Positions 35,296 through 44,544 of a stretch of DNA of 64,000 nucleotides are shown here, one piece after another. The stretch comes from Rhodothermus bifroesti (lineage in GTDB: Bacteria > Bacteroidota > Rhodothermia > Rhodothermales > Rhodothermaceae). The stretch's first letter is position 1, and each line of letters starts with the position of its first letter. The position numbers were made by a program, and so were the translations under genes. Location: NCBI RefSeq assembly GCF_017908595.1, contig NZ_JAGKTL010000001.1:186001-250000 (forward strand), written 5' to 3'. The notes beneath the pieces were generated by a model. That model was not told the DNA's origin. It did not search any database and saw nothing but the letters and a program-made list of their open reading frames with translations.

Positions 35296-36637
35296 CCAAA
35301 GCACCTGTCTTGACTCCCATCGGCACATCATCTTCATCCCGTACCCAAAGGTTCATGACAGCAGCAATCAGCATGCTGCCCCCACCCAACAGCATGGCAT
35401 AAATGCTCTGGTTGTCAAAGAAAACCTGAATCAATACCCCTAGAATCAGTGCAGCGACAATCTGTGGTATCACGATAAAAAAGTTGAATACACCCATGTA
35501 GAACCCCATCTTTTCAGGCGGCAACGCTCCCGCTAAAATGGCATAGGGCATGGTTAGCGTGGAAGCCCAAGCCAGACCAATAGCAAGCATTGGAATAAGC
35601 AGCAACCAGCGATCTTGAATAAAAAAGATGCTACTTAAGCCTATCCCCCCAATGGCTAGGGCCAGCAGGTGCGTGCGGGTTCTCCGGATGCGCCGGGCAA
35701 TGACTGGCAAAAGAAACGCCAAAAACGCTGAGACACCGTTATAAACCGAAAACAACACCCCCACCCAGTCTCCCGCATCCTGAAAGGCCTGCGTTTGCGC
35801 ATCTGTGGTGTGATACACCTGCTGGGCTACGGCAGGGGTAGTGTAGATCCACATGGCAAAAAAGGCGATCCAGGTAAAAAATTGCACTACGGCCAACTGC
35901 AGCATCGTTTTGGGCATATGCACAATACCTCGGCTAATTTCGACGAGGCTCCGGATCAAGCCACGCGTCTGCTGCTTTTGGTGTCTCCAAGCACTCAGAT
36001 CCTCCGGCGGATACTCACGCGTGGTAAACACTGTCCAGCTAACCGCAGCAAAGAAACACAGCGCCCCCACGTAAAAGGCATACTTCACCGAAAGCGGCAC
36101 TTGCGCATCAATAACCGCATTGCTAATTCCACCCCAATGGGTCATGAGGTAGGGCAACTGAGACCCTAAAACAGCCCCTAACCCAATAAAGAAGGTCTGC
36201 ATAGCAAACCCTAAGGTTCGCTGCGCAGAAGGCAACATGTCGCCCACAAAAGCCCGAAAAGGCTCCATGGAAATGTTAATAGAGGCATCCAAAATCCAAA
36301 GCATCACCGCAGCCTGCCAAACGGCCTGCGTGTTGGGCATTACGATGAGGGCAACCGCAGCAAGCAGCGATCCCACAAAGAAAAAGGGCCTTCTACGCCC
36401 CCAGTACGGATGCCACGTCCGGTCACTCAAATAGCCTACAATCGGCTGCACCAACAATCCCGTCACCGGAGCTGCAAGCCATAGCAAGGGGATTTGCTCG
36501 ATAGAAGCCCCCAAGGTTTGAAAAATGCGGCTGACGTTGGCATTTTGCAGCGCAAAACCAATCTGAATGCCAAAAAAGCCTACGCTCATGTTCCATATCT
36601 GCCAAAAGCGCAGGCGCGGTTTGTTTACTGAGGACAT
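35252..36637 (-). CDS. MFS sugar transporter, SLC45/maltose-permease-like
   Basis: This 461-residue inner-membrane carrier has about 12 hydrophobic helices. The loop between helices 2 and 3 reads GYLSDRTWHPYWGRRRPFFF, the RxGRRRP motif typical of SLC45/GPH-like sucrose and maltose permeases of Bacteroidota and Caulobacter. Helix 1 opens with IWNMSVGFFGIQIGFALQNAN, also typical of that group. It is expected to move a disaccharide with a cation. No phosphorylase or glucosidase neighbours it, so the sugar is unknown. The promoter at 36672-36702 fits the Bacteroidota consensus well. Its tail overlaps the convergent hydrolase. Confidence 0.86.
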   Translation of the reverse strand: MSSVNKPRLRFWQIWNMSVGFFGIQIGFALQNANVSRIFQTLGASIEQIPLLWLAAPVTGLLVQPIVGYLSDRTWHPYWGRRRPFFFVGSLLAAVALIVMPNTQAVWQAAVMLWILDASINISMEPFRAFVGDMLPSAQRTLGFAMQTFFIGLGAVLGSQLPYLMTHWGGISNAVIDAQVPLSVKYAFYVGALCFFAAVSWTVFTTREYPPEDLSAWRHQKQQTRGLIRSLVEISRGIVHMPKTMLQLAVVQFFTWIAFFAMWIYTTPAVAQQVYHTTDAQTQAFQDAGDWVGVLFSVYNGVSAFLAFLLPVIARRIRRTRTHLLALAIGGIGLSSIFFIQDRWLLLIPMLAIGLAWASTLTMPYAILAGALPPEKMGFYMGVFNFFIVIPQIVAALILGVLIQVFFDNQSIYAMLLGGGSMLIAAVMNLWVRDEDDVPMGVKTGALATSTVGGGLPGNAA

Positions 36638-36671
36638 AGCTTTGTGTAAGCGCTAACATCGATACATGGTG

Positions 36672-36702
36672 CAAAGTTAATCTTTTGTTTGCATCGGGTA
36701 AA
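36672..36702 (-). promoter_or_regulatory. Bacteroidota-type promoter of the MFS transporter
   Basis: On the minus strand TTTA (36702-36699), a 19-nt spacer and TAACTTTG (36679-36672) give an exact TAnnTTTG box and a one-mismatch TTTG box at the canonical spacing. The predicted start site is about 30 bp before ATG 36637. This is the best promoter match in the window. Confidence 0.55.
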
Positions 36703-36740
36703 CAGGTCCCCATAAAGATTTCCTGTTTAACTGATTCTCT

Positions 36741-38420
36741 GTGGAACAAACCGCCATAGGCCAGAGCATAACCGCAACGTTATTATTAATGCTGCGACAT
36801 GCTATGCTGTGGTTGCTTGCGATCGTAGCCTCTTTGTTTGCTGGATGGCGTGCTTGGCGCCGGCTGCAGTTTTTTTTGCATTTGTTTCAGTTGGAGGGCT
36901 ATAAGCCAAAAGCTTTTTTGCGTTGGCTACGCATGCATCCCGACGTGGTGCTACGCCGTTCCCATGGTGTGGGCCTCTTGCTTCTGCTCGCAGGTGTGCT
37001 GGCACTGCCGATCCTAGGTTCGCACTGGACCCCCGCATTGGTGCTTCTGGGTTGGTGCATCGCCTTTGCTTCGTCACGCCGCTATCGCCGCGATCGCCCC
37101 AAAAAACCGCTTGTATACACCCCTCGCCTGCTGCGACTTCTCAGCGCTGCGGCACTCCTGGTGCTTACTTGGCCGGTGGTCGGGGCCCTTCTAGGCTCAA
37201 GCTTTGGTCCAAAAGGCTGGCTGGTTTATCTGGGAGGCTGGCTTGCAGCCGATCTGGGCGTGCCTGTCTGGGTGCTTTTGGCGGGCGTGCTCCTTACGCC
37301 AATAGAACGCGCCATTCAAGAAGGTTTTAAACGCCGAGCCCGCCAAAAGCTGGCGGCCCGTCCTGACCTGACGCTTATTGGCATCACGGGCTCCTATGGT
37401 AAAACAAGCACCAAATTTATTATCGCCGAGATCCTTAGCCTGCGCTACCAGGTGCTTGCCACACCGGGTTCTTACAACACGCCCATGGGCATCTGCAAAG
37501 TAATTAATGAACAACTCCGGGCGGAGCACCAGGTGCTCGTGCTCGAAATGGGCATCCGGCATCCTGGGGACATCCGCGAGTTGTGCGCCATTGCTCAGCC
37601 GCACATTGGGGTGGTAACCGCAGTTGGGCCGATGCACCTGGAAACGATGGGTTCCCTTGAGGCGATTGCTCGAGAAAAAAGCGAACTGGTTGCCTGCACG
37701 CGCCCTGGTGGTCCCGTGGTGCTGAATGCAGACGACCCCCGTGTGGTGGCCATGGCTGAGCGCGCGCAAGGACCGGTGTGGCGCGTTTCGGTTGAAGGCC
37801 ATCCTGAAGCCGACCTCGTCGCCCGAGACATCACCTATGGCCCTGAAGGGACCCGTTTTATCGTACGCGATGAAACAGGTAGGGAGCAGGTCTTTCAGAC
37901 ACAGCTTTTGGGCCGTCATAACGTGCTCAACATTTTGCTGGCACTAGCTGTCGGACGCATTTTTGGGCTCCGATTGCGCCAGATGGCCCATGCGGTAGCT
38001 CGCCTTCGGCCAGTTGAACACCGGCTCCAACTGCGCCGAGAGGGTCCGATTACGGTCATCGACGATGCTTTTAACGCCAACCCTATAGGTGCCCGAAACG
38101 CTTTAGAAATCCTGGGCCAGTTCCGAACAGGCCGCCGCGTTGTGGTTACCCCAGGTATGGTTGAACTGGGGGACCGTGAGGCCGAAGAAAACCGTGCGCT
38201 AGGGCGCTTTATGGCGCAGCACGTAGACTTGGCGGTGCTCATTGGTCCACAACGCACGTTACCTATCCAGGAGGGCTTGCGTGAGGCAGGCTTTCCAGAA
38301 GCCCAAGTGCGTGTCTTCAAAAGCTTGTTTGATGCACAAGAATTTTTAAAAACGTATCTTCAGCCAGGCGATGTGGTCCTCTACGAAAACGATCTTCCGG
38401 ATCAGTACGACGAGCCATGA
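36741..38420 (+). CDS. MurF-like Mur ligase with N-terminal membrane domain
   Basis: This 559-residue protein starts at GTG 36741. Residues 1-200 hold about four to five hydrophobic helices (LLMLRHAMLWLLAIVASLF; GVGLLLLLAGVLALPIL; LVLTWPVVGALLG; VPVWVLLAGVLL) instead of the substrate-binding MurF N-terminal domain. From about 205 it is a Mur ligase: ATP loop LIGITGSYGKTSTK, then TPGSYNTPMGICKVIN, VLEMGIRHPGDI, PGGPVVLNADDPRV, GRHNVLNILLALAVG, the C-terminal PVEHRLQLRREGPITVIDDA and PGMVELG. It should ligate an amino acid or dipeptide to a UDP-MurNAc-like substrate at the membrane. It overlaps the ChbG gene by 4 bp (ATGA). Probably a paralogue of the cell-wall-cluster MurF, which is not in view. 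Confidence 0.85.
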   Translation: MEQTAIGQSITATLLLMLRHAMLWLLAIVASLFAGWRAWRRLQFFLHLFQLEGYKPKAFLRWLRMHPDVVLRRSHGVGLLLLLAGVLALPILGSHWTPALVLLGWCIAFASSRRYRRDRPKKPLVYTPRLLRLLSAAALLVLTWPVVGALLGSSFGPKGWLVYLGGWLAADLGVPVWVLLAGVLLTPIERAIQEGFKRRARQKLAARPDLTLIGITGSYGKTSTKFIIAEILSLRYQVLATPGSYNTPMGICKVINEQLRAEHQVLVLEMGIRHPGDIRELCAIAQPHIGVVTAVGPMHLETMGSLEAIAREKSELVACTRPGGPVVLNADDPRVVAMAERAQGPVWRVSVEGHPEADLVARDITYGPEGTRFIVRDETGREQVFQTQLLGRHNVLNILLALAVGRIFGLRLRQMAHAVARLRPVEHRLQLRREGPITVIDDAFNANPIGARNALEILGQFRTGRRVVVTPGMVELGDREAEENRALGRFMAQHVDLAVLIGPQRTLPIQEGLREAGFPEAQVRVFKSLFDAQEFLKTYLQPGDVVLYENDLPDQYDEP

Positions 38421-39352
38421 AACGTATAGGGTTTTTGGCGCTAGCCGTGCTCCTGAGCGCACTGCCCACACCAGCGCAGTCGCTGCTGGAGCGCCTAGGC
38501 TATCCCCCTGATGCCAAGCTGCTTGTTTTGCACGCCGACGACGTGGGCATGTCCCGCGCAGTTAACCGGGCTTCGATCGAAGCACTGGAGGCTGGCTGGA
38601 TCAGCTCAGCAAGCATCATGGTGCCCTGCCCATGGTTTTCTGAAATTGCTGCCTACGCGCGTCAGCATCCCGAATTTGACTTTGGGCTGCACCTGACGCT
38701 AACCAGCGAGTGGAAATACTACCGCTGGGACGGGCTGCTGGGCGCGCTCCAGACTCCTTCCCTGCACAACTCAGCCGGTTTTCTGCATGCCACCACTGAG
38801 GAAGCCGTGACCAATATCAAACCCGAAGAAGCCGAAGCCGAGCTGCGCGCTCAGATTCGGCGTGCTCTGGATGCCGGCATTGCGCTCACGCACCTAGATA
38901 CGCACATGGGCGTGCTCTTTCAAACGCCCGCACTGTTTGCCGTATACCTTCGCCTGGGACGCGAATTTAAACTGCCGGTCTTGATTCCCCGAGAGCAGCT
39001 TGCGCAGCAAGCCCCTCACCTGCTAGAGCTCCTGACGCCTGAAGATCTTGTTATCGATCGCGTATGGCTGGTGCCCACCGATACCCCTCCAGCACAATGG
39101 CAAGAGGCTTACCTTAGGCTCATCGAAAATTTGCCCCCAGGCATTACAGAGCTGATCGTGCACCTGGGCTATGCCACCGATGAGCTGCAAGCCATCACAG
39201 TCGACCATCCCGACTTTGGTGCAGCCTGGCGCGAACGCGACCTCGAGGTCGTGCGTAGCGAAGCTTTTCGCAACGCGCTGCGCCGCCACAACGTGACGCT
39301 AGTCACCTGGCGTGAACTCGCCGAGCGTTTTCAAAAAGCCCGTCATGAGTGA
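38417..39352 (+). CDS. Exported ChbG/YdjC-family carbohydrate deacetylase
   Basis: This 311-residue protein has a signal peptide (1-20, ending ALPTPAQS). The YdjC/ChbG fold motifs are LLVLHADDVGMSRAVN (metal Asp-Asp near 40), FGLHLTLTSEW with its His pair, and ALTHLDTHMGVLF with further metal-binding His. Characterised members deacetylate N-acetylglucosamine in chitobiose-type disaccharides. An exported form translationally coupled to a membrane-bound MurF-like ligase suggests action on peptidoglycan or another periplasmic glycan; that is inference. RNase HII begins inside its last codons. Confidence 0.88.
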   Translation: MKRIGFLALAVLLSALPTPAQSLLERLGYPPDAKLLVLHADDVGMSRAVNRASIEALEAGWISSASIMVPCPWFSEIAAYARQHPEFDFGLHLTLTSEWKYYRWDGLLGALQTPSLHNSAGFLHATTEEAVTNIKPEEAEAELRAQIRRALDAGIALTHLDTHMGVLFQTPALFAVYLRLGREFKLPVLIPREQLAQQAPHLLELLTPEDLVIDRVWLVPTDTPPAQWQEAYLRLIENLPPGITELIVHLGYATDELQAITVDHPDFGAAWRERDLEVVRSEAFRNALRRHNVTLVTWRELAERFQKARHE

Positions 39353-39941
39353 TCCGTGGCCGGAAGCACGCCTTTGGGCCCAAGGTTACCGCTATGTAGC
39401 CGGCATCGATGAGGTGGGGCGAGGATGCCTGGCCGGTCCCGTTTTGGCTGCTGCGGTTATCTTGCCTCCCTATTTTCAGCTTAAAGGCCTACGCGATAGC
39501 AAACAATTAAGCCCTCAGGCGCGCCAGGTGCTCTCGCAAAAAATTCGGGCGCAGGCCTTGGCCATTGGCATCGGGCTGTGCTTACCCGAAGAGATTGACC
39601 GCCTAAACATCCTTCAAGCTTCCCTTGAGGCTATGCGGCGTGCCGTAGCTACCCTGCCCTTGCAGCCCGACTACCTGCTCATCGACGGCAACCGATGTTT
39701 TCCAGAGCCGCCCTGTCCGGCTGAACCTCTAGTGCAAGGCGATCGGCGTAGTCCCCTCATCGCCGCCGCCTCCATCTTAGCCAAGACAACGCGCGACGCG
39801 CTCATGCGTGAGCTGCATCGCGATTTCCCTTGCTATGGATGGGACCGCAACGTGGGCTACCCGACCCGGGAGCACTACGAAGCTTTAGCACGCCATGGGC
39901 CCTCGCCCCATCACCGACGTTCGTTTCGACTTGAACGATAA
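39345..39941 (+). CDS. rnhB: Ribonuclease HII
   Basis: RNase HII (198 aa) nicks RNA-DNA hybrids at embedded ribonucleotides. I start it at ATG 39345 (MSDPWPEARLWAQGY), which overlaps the chbG stop by 8 bp; the longer frame from 39312 adds residues that belong to the overlapping gene. Catalytic acidic residues lie in GIDEVGRGCLAGP (Asp/Glu near 18-19) and LLIDGNR (near 105), followed by GDRRSPLIAAASILAKTTRD. Length is normal. Its last 31 bp overlap the convergent shikimate kinase gene. Confidence 0.95.
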   Translation: MSDPWPEARLWAQGYRYVAGIDEVGRGCLAGPVLAAAVILPPYFQLKGLRDSKQLSPQARQVLSQKIRAQALAIGIGLCLPEEIDRLNILQASLEAMRRAVATLPLQPDYLLIDGNRCFPEPPCPAEPLVQGDRRSPLIAAASILAKTTRDALMRELHRDFPCYGWDRNVGYPTREHYEALARHGPSPHHRRSFRLER

Positions 39942-40486
39942 ACGCGCAAGGCCTGCAGCACGGCCTCAACCGTCTCCGCCACCGACAGACCGTCGGTGCT
40001 CACAACACAATGCGCCCGAAGATACCAGGCCTCGCGGCGCCTGAGTAGCGAAGCAATGCGCTGCCGCAGGGCCGCCCCTTGCAGCGGCTGCCGACGCCAA
40101 TCTTGCAGCATCGGACGATCTCTAGCTGCTGGTGCAAGCCTTTGGACCAGCTCTTCGATGGATACCTGTAAATACACGACACACCCGTTGCGAAGCGCCC
40201 AGTCTAGGTTTTCTTCTGAAGCCAGCGTTCCCCCTCCTGTGGCAATCACATAGGCCTCGAGCATGGCTGTCTGGCGCAGCACAGCCCGCTCTACAGCACG
40301 AAAGGCCCCCTCGCCCCCCGTAGCAAAGATTTCCGGAATGGTTTTCCCGGTCTGCCGCTCGATCAGCACATCAAGGTCCACAAAGCTATAGCCCAAGCGT
40401 CGGGCTAGCAGCGGCCCAATGGTGCTCTTGCCACAACCCATAAAACCGGTCAAGTAAAGGCGGATGGGTGGCCAGCGCTCTTGCAT
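39911..40486 (-). CDS. aroK: Shikimate kinase
   Basis: AroK (191 aa) phosphorylates shikimate at the 3-hydroxyl, two steps before chorismate. Its partner EPSP synthase (aroA) is elsewhere in this window at 52537. Start ATG 40486 is chosen because GGAGGG precedes it by 7 nt and the protein then begins close to the conserved strand LYLTGFMGCGKSTIGPLLA (Walker A about 15-22). Other motifs are FVDLDVLIERQTG (shikimate Asp), ATGGGTLA and the lid RDRPML. It follows the zinc-ribbon/HEAT gene by 17 bp. Confidence 0.95.
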   Translation of the reverse strand: MQERWPPIRLYLTGFMGCGKSTIGPLLARRLGYSFVDLDVLIERQTGKTIPEIFATGGEGAFRAVERAVLRQTAMLEAYVIATGGGTLASEENLDWALRNGCVVYLQVSIEELVQRLAPAARDRPMLQDWRRQPLQGAALRQRIASLLRRREAWYLRAHCVVSTDGLSVAETVEAVLQALRVYRSSRNERR

Positions 40487-40503
40487 AAAATCGCCCTCCA
40501 AAC

Positions 40504-40884
40504 TCAATGTGGCTTTGCCAACAACTGCTGCGCCCAATGGCGGACAAGCGGAAGCGGATGCCGAGCAGCTGCATCAGCTAGCAATGTGCGGCTCTCGTCT
40601 GTAGCTAACCGCTCAAGTGCCAGCAATACTTCCTGCAGTATATATACGTCCGTTTCAGACCACAATAGCTGCTTAAAATGAGGCAATGCTGCACGGCTTT
40701 GGATCTGGCCAAGTAGCCGAATGGCCAGTAGGCGGGACTCCCGCACTGGATGCGCTAAGGCATGGAGGAGCTTTTCCTCATAAGGTACTTGCGCAAATGC
40801 CTCGAGCTTAGCCCCGCAGTGCGGGCACACGATGGCTTCGGCCGGCACTTCTTTCCAGCAGTAGGGACAGAAAAACGTCACCAT
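40504..40884 (-). CDS. Small zinc-ribbon and HEAT-repeat protein
   Basis: This 126-residue cytoplasmic protein has an N-terminal zinc ribbon (CPYC at 6-9, CPHC at 20-23), followed from about 35 by two to three HEAT-like helical repeats ([53 protein letters not shown]). Such domains usually mediate protein or nucleic-acid contacts. It lies upstream of aroK in a likely two-gene operon. Its start codon at 40884-40882 shares bases with the possible truA ATG on the other strand. Function unknown. Confidence 0.82.
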   Translation of the reverse strand: MVTFFCPYCWKEVPAEAIVCPHCGAKLEAFAQVPYEEKLLHALAHPVRESRLLAIRLLGQIQSRAALPHFKQLLWSETDVYILQEVLLALERLATDESRTLLADAAARHPLPLVRHWAQQLLAKPH

Positions 40885-40942
40885 GAGCCCAGGGCAACAC
40901 TTCGGTCACGCCGGCGTACATCGACGCAATGCCGAAGTGGCC

Positions 40943-41701
40943 GTGCCTACCTATCGATTACTGATTGAGTACGACGGAACAACGTTTAGCGGCTGGCAGA
41001 TCCAGCCCAAGGGTCCCAGCATTCAAGGCGCGTTGGAAGCAGCGCTAGCCGTGGTGCTGCGCGAGCCTGTGCGCGTCATAGGCTCAGGCCGTACCGATGC
41101 GGGCGTGCACGCCCGCGGACAGGTGGCCCATTTTCGCACGCGGCAAACCATTGATCCCAAGCGCCTGCAGGGTTCGTTAAACGGACTGCTGCCGCCCAGC
41201 ATTGCCATCCGTGCGGTCACGCTGGCCGCTGAGGATTTTCATGCCCGCTATGATGCCCGATGGCGCCGCTATCACTACTACGTAGCCACTGTACCATGCG
41301 CCCTCGAACGCCACCTGCGTTGGTACCTGCGCCCAGCACCTGACTTTGCGCGCATGAACCGGGCTGCACAAGCGCTTTTGGGAACGCATGACTTTACGAC
41401 GTTCTGCCGCACGCAATCGGCCACCCGTAACCGTCTGTGCACGGTGTACCTAGCGCGCTGGGTACCGGATCCCAGACCGGGTGACTGGCACTTCGAGATC
41501 ATAGCCGATCGCTTTTTGCACGGCATGGTACGCGCTATTGTGGGCACTTTGGTCGAAATCGGACGTGGTCAACGCGAAGAGACAGCACTTGCCGAACTGC
41601 TTGCACAGCGCGATCGACGTTTAGCGGGCCCGGCTGCACCGGCCCATGGATTGGTTTTAGAGGCTGTTGGCTACTTGGAGGACCCATGGCCACTTACGTA
41701 A
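40943..41701 (+). CDS. truA: tRNA pseudouridine(38-40) synthase TruA
   Basis: TruA isomerises uridines 38-40 in the tRNA anticodon arm. The catalytic Asp is in [18 protein letters not shown], and [14 protein letters not shown] and [17 protein letters not shown] are family-typical. The longer frame begins at ATG 40883 (272 aa) but its first 20 residues are not TruA-like. Starting at GTG 40943 gives the canonical opening [19 protein letters not shown] (252 aa) and leaves room for divergent promoters, so I prefer it; the choice is not certain. The last 16 bp overlap the kelch lipoprotein gene. Confidence 0.93.
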   Translation: MPTYRLLIEYDGTTFSGWQIQPKGPSIQGALEAALAVVLREPVRVIGSGRTDAGVHARGQVAHFRTRQTIDPKRLQGSLNGLLPPSIAIRAVTLAAEDFHARYDARWRRYHYYVATVPCALERHLRWYLRPAPDFARMNRAAQALLGTHDFTTFCRTQSATRNRLCTVYLARWVPDPRPGDWHFEIIADRFLHGMVRAIVGTLVEIGRGQREETALAELLAQRDRRLAGPAAPAHGLVLEAVGYLEDPWPLT

Positions 41702-43002
41702 AAACGCTACGGGGCCTCGCAGCTGCAATCCTGGTGCTCATGGGGTGCGAACGACCGTTTGTGCCTGCGCGCGTACCTGAGATTGAAATCTTGGCACCGG
41801 ACTTTTCAGAAGTGCACACCGATTCGCTCCTCATGCTCGAAGTGCGGGCGACTTCGTTTCGGCGCATCGCCGGGGTCACCCTTGAAAACCAGCCTCTGCA
41901 CTATGACAGCCTACGAGCCGTATGGAAGGGAATCGTAAAGCTGCACTGGGGACTTAACCGCTTGCGCTTAACTGCAGTGGACGAGCAGGGGGTATCGGCT
42001 ACCGATACGATCTGGGCTCTACGTCTTCAGGCAACGCTATACCCTGGCCCCCCCTTGGTGGGAGGGCGTGGAGCTGGAACGCTGACCCGCCTGCCCGATG
42101 GCCGTTTGCTCTTTGTCGGTGGGGCCAGCACTTGGAATGGCCCCGCCAGCCGTCAGCTTTACGCCTGGACACCCGGCAATCCTGCCTTTACGCGCTTTCC
42201 AGGATTGCTCGCAGAACCGCGGGCAGGCCACACGGCCACGTTGCTTTCTGACGGCCGCTTAATCCTTCTGGGCGGTAGCCTCCAGGGACGCCCAGAAACA
42301 GCCGACGATTTGCGCCCCAATGCCGAAGTTTTTGACCTGCACGCGGGTAGGGGGCGCATCTTTCCTATTGCTCCCACCGCTGCCCGGGCCTGGCATACTA
42401 CCGCTCTGCGTCACCACGCAGACCGCTGGTTCTTAGAAGTCCTCGGAGGATACCGCCGCCTGCGCCGTGATGCTGCCGAATTGGGCGTAGCCAGCGACCT
42501 GATCACCTTTGAGGTCTATCCCGACTCTCTACGGTTGCTGACGCCCGGAATCGGCTATTACCTTGCACCGCTAGCCGGCCACATTATGGCCCCTCTGGAT
42601 CCAGATACAACGCGGTTCCTTGTAGCCGGCAGTCTTTCTCGTACAGAACACCCGGAAATCCAAACGTTTCGCTTGCGGCTCGACCCTGCGGGACCTATTG
42701 ATCTTCTCAGCGCTCCACCCCTACCTGAACCGCGCCAGTTTGCCACAGCTGTCTCCATAAAACCGGGAGTCGTGATGATCCTCGGGGGCTTTAACGGCCA
42801 GCCTACCCAAACTTATACGTATCCCCTGTTGTACGTTGAGACAGCGAATCGTTTCTTTCGCTATCGAACGCTTCCCCTGGAAGCTCGGTTTAACGCCAGT
42901 GCAACCCTCCTAGAAAATTTCCGAATACTGATTACAGGCGGCTTTGGACCCGACGGCCAGGGCCTGTCGGTGACCGAAATGGTGGAACTGATGCCGTTTT
43001 GA
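41686..43002 (+). CDS. Kelch-type beta-propeller lipoprotein
   Basis: This 438-residue protein has a lipoprotein signal ([11 protein letters not shown], Cys near 20). A short Ig-like strand region (about 30-115) precedes five or so kelch repeats: [76 protein letters not shown] and [19 protein letters not shown]. The propeller probably binds a ligand or protein at the periplasmic or outer face of a membrane. The gene is coupled to truA by overlap and followed by a small membrane protein after 13 bp. No enzymatic motif is seen. Confidence 0.82.
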   Translation: MATYVKTLRGLAAAILVLMGCERPFVPARVPEIEILAPDFSEVHTDSLLMLEVRATSFRRIAGVTLENQPLHYDSLRAVWKGIVKLHWGLNRLRLTAVDEQGVSATDTIWALRLQATLYPGPPLVGGRGAGTLTRLPDGRLLFVGGASTWNGPASRQLYAWTPGNPAFTRFPGLLAEPRAGHTATLLSDGRLILLGGSLQGRPETADDLRPNAEVFDLHAGRGRIFPIAPTAARAWHTTALRHHADRWFLEVLGGYRRLRRDAAELGVASDLITFEVYPDSLRLLTPGIGYYLAPLAGHIMAPLDPDTTRFLVAGSLSRTEHPEIQTFRLRLDPAGPIDLLSAPPLPEPRQFATAVSIKPGVVMILGGFNGQPTQTYTYPLLYVETANRFFRYRTLPLEARFNASATLLENFRILITGGFGPDGQGLSVTEMVELMPF

Positions 43003-43015
43003 CCAGAACTATAAT

Positions 43016-43201
43016 ATGGACCTTCAGCAAATCTTACGCGCACTGATTGTAGTGATCGTGCTGCTTGTAGCAGCCACGCTGCTGGGCGTGATCCTTCAAG
43101 TGGCCACTGCGCTGCTGAAGATCGGCCTAAAGATCTTGTTGGTCTTAATGATCGTGCTTGTGGTGCTCCGTTTTTTTGAGCTTCTGCTTCGTCGGCGCTG
43201 A
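43016..43201 (+). CDS. Small hydrophobic membrane protein (61 aa)
   Basis: The 61-residue product is almost entirely hydrophobic, with two predicted helices (about 8-30 and 34-54), an acidic/polar start and a basic end (ELLLRRR), consistent with a positive-inside rule. It lies in line between the kelch lipoprotein (13 bp before) and arginine deiminase. No Shine-Dalgarno is obvious. I do not recognise a family; the composition makes a real small protein more likely than chance. Confidence 0.65.
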   Translation: MDLQQILRALIVVIVLLVAATLLGVILQVATALLKIGLKILLVLMIVLVVLRFFELLLRRR

Positions 43202-43261
43202 CCTTCGAAGGGCTTCCGACGTATTTTGGACCCTGGCCTCCATGGGACAATCTGCAACCAC

Positions 43262-44515
43262 ATGCCCCAACGTACCTCTGCACTGCCTCCGCTAAGCTTT
43301 GCGGTTCGCTCCGAAACGGACCGGCTACACCAGGTGATTGTCCACACACCTGGACCTGAGCTGGAGCTGGTGGCTCCTGAACACCGGCTGACGCTGCTTT
43401 TTGATGATCTCCTCTTTTTAGAAGAAGCGCAGGCAGAACATCGCTGCCTGTGCCAGCTCTTCGAAAAGGTCGTAGGCCCTGAAGGCGCCGTACTGCAAAT
43501 CACCGAGCTGCTACAGCAAGCGTTTGCTGTAGAGGACGCACGTATGCAGTTTGTCGAACAGCTTTGCCAACTGCAACCGGAAGCGAATCTGCAGGCTTTT
43601 GCCCGTGAGCTGCGGGCGCTTTCTCCGGAAGCCTTACTGCACTTTGCGCTCACCGGGCAGAGCCCGCTCCCGCTCAATGCTCTGCCCCTGCCCAATTTGC
43701 TCTTTACCCGCGACTTGGCTGCCGTCGTGGACGACCATCTGATCGTCAGTCACCCAGCTACCGCTGTACGGGCCCGCGAAAGCCTTATCTTACGCATTAT
43801 CCTGGAACACCATCCCAGCTTTGCCGGGCTACGTGACCGCATCCTCTACCTGCCAGAAGGCGTGACCTTTGAAGGGGGCGACCTATTGGTAGCTTCGCCC
43901 GAGGTCGTTCTTCTTGGACACTCGGAACGAACCTCCCTAGGTGGGGTGGCTCATGTAGCCCGAGCGCTGTTTGCCCACACCTCGGTACAACACGTGCTGG
44001 TGGTCGACTTGCCCAAACAACGTGCCTCCATGCACCTCGACACCGTATTTACGTTTGTCTCCCCCGATGAATGCGTCGTCTTTCCCCCGATCTTCCAGCA
44101 GGAAGGGCATTTGCTCCACCTGATGCGGACCGACACGCCAGAACGCATCCTTACAGCAATGCCATCCGACCTTAAAGCCGTATTGGAGGCGCTGCTCGAT
44201 CGCAAGCTGACGTTTATTCCTTGCGGTGGGAGCAACCCCATACACCAGCGGCGGGAGCAGTGGACCGACGGGGCAAACTTTTTTGCCCTGGCCCCTGGTG
44301 TTGTGGTGGGCTACGAGCGCAACCATTATACGTTCGAAGAAATGCGCCGCCACGGCTATCGCGTTGTCACCGCCGAGAGCTTTCTGGCATACTATGCGGA
44401 AAGTCCCTTCGAGCCCGGTGAAGAAAAACTGGCCATCAAGCTGGAAGGCAATGAGCTATCGCGTGGCCGTGGGGGCCCACGTTGCATGACACTTCCCCTG
44501 GCGCGGCAGTCTTAA
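43262..44515 (+). CDS. arcA: Arginine deiminase family protein
   Basis: This 417-residue protein hydrolyses L-arginine to citrulline and ammonia if the family assignment holds at the substrate level. Start ATG 43262 is chosen since the 12 earlier residues are not family-like. Guanidine-group enzyme motifs are all present: [39 protein letters not shown] with catalytic His, and the nucleophile loop [14 protein letters not shown] (Cys near 408). Usual arcB and arcC partners are absent. The 3' end overlaps the longest possible tadA frame only, not the preferred tadA start. Confidence 0.88.
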   Translation: MPQRTSALPPLSFAVRSETDRLHQVIVHTPGPELELVAPEHRLTLLFDDLLFLEEAQAEHRCLCQLFEKVVGPEGAVLQITELLQQAFAVEDARMQFVEQLCQLQPEANLQAFARELRALSPEALLHFALTGQSPLPLNALPLPNLLFTRDLAAVVDDHLIVSHPATAVRARESLILRIILEHHPSFAGLRDRILYLPEGVTFEGGDLLVASPEVVLLGHSERTSLGGVAHVARALFAHTSVQHVLVVDLPKQRASMHLDTVFTFVSPDECVVFPPIFQQEGHLLHLMRTDTPERILTAMPSDLKAVLEALLDRKLTFIPCGGSNPIHQRREQWTDGANFFALAPGVVVGYERNHYTFEEMRRHGYRVVTAESFLAYYAESPFEPGEEKLAIKLEGNELSRGRGGPRCMTLPLARQS

Positions 44516-44544
44516 GCGGCCTAAAAGCAAATCCGTCCCTTGCC

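Noticed and set aside
37197-37919. 240-codon minus-strand frame within the MurF-like gene
   Set aside because: Shadow of a frame carrying the full Mur ligase motifs; no recognisable domain.
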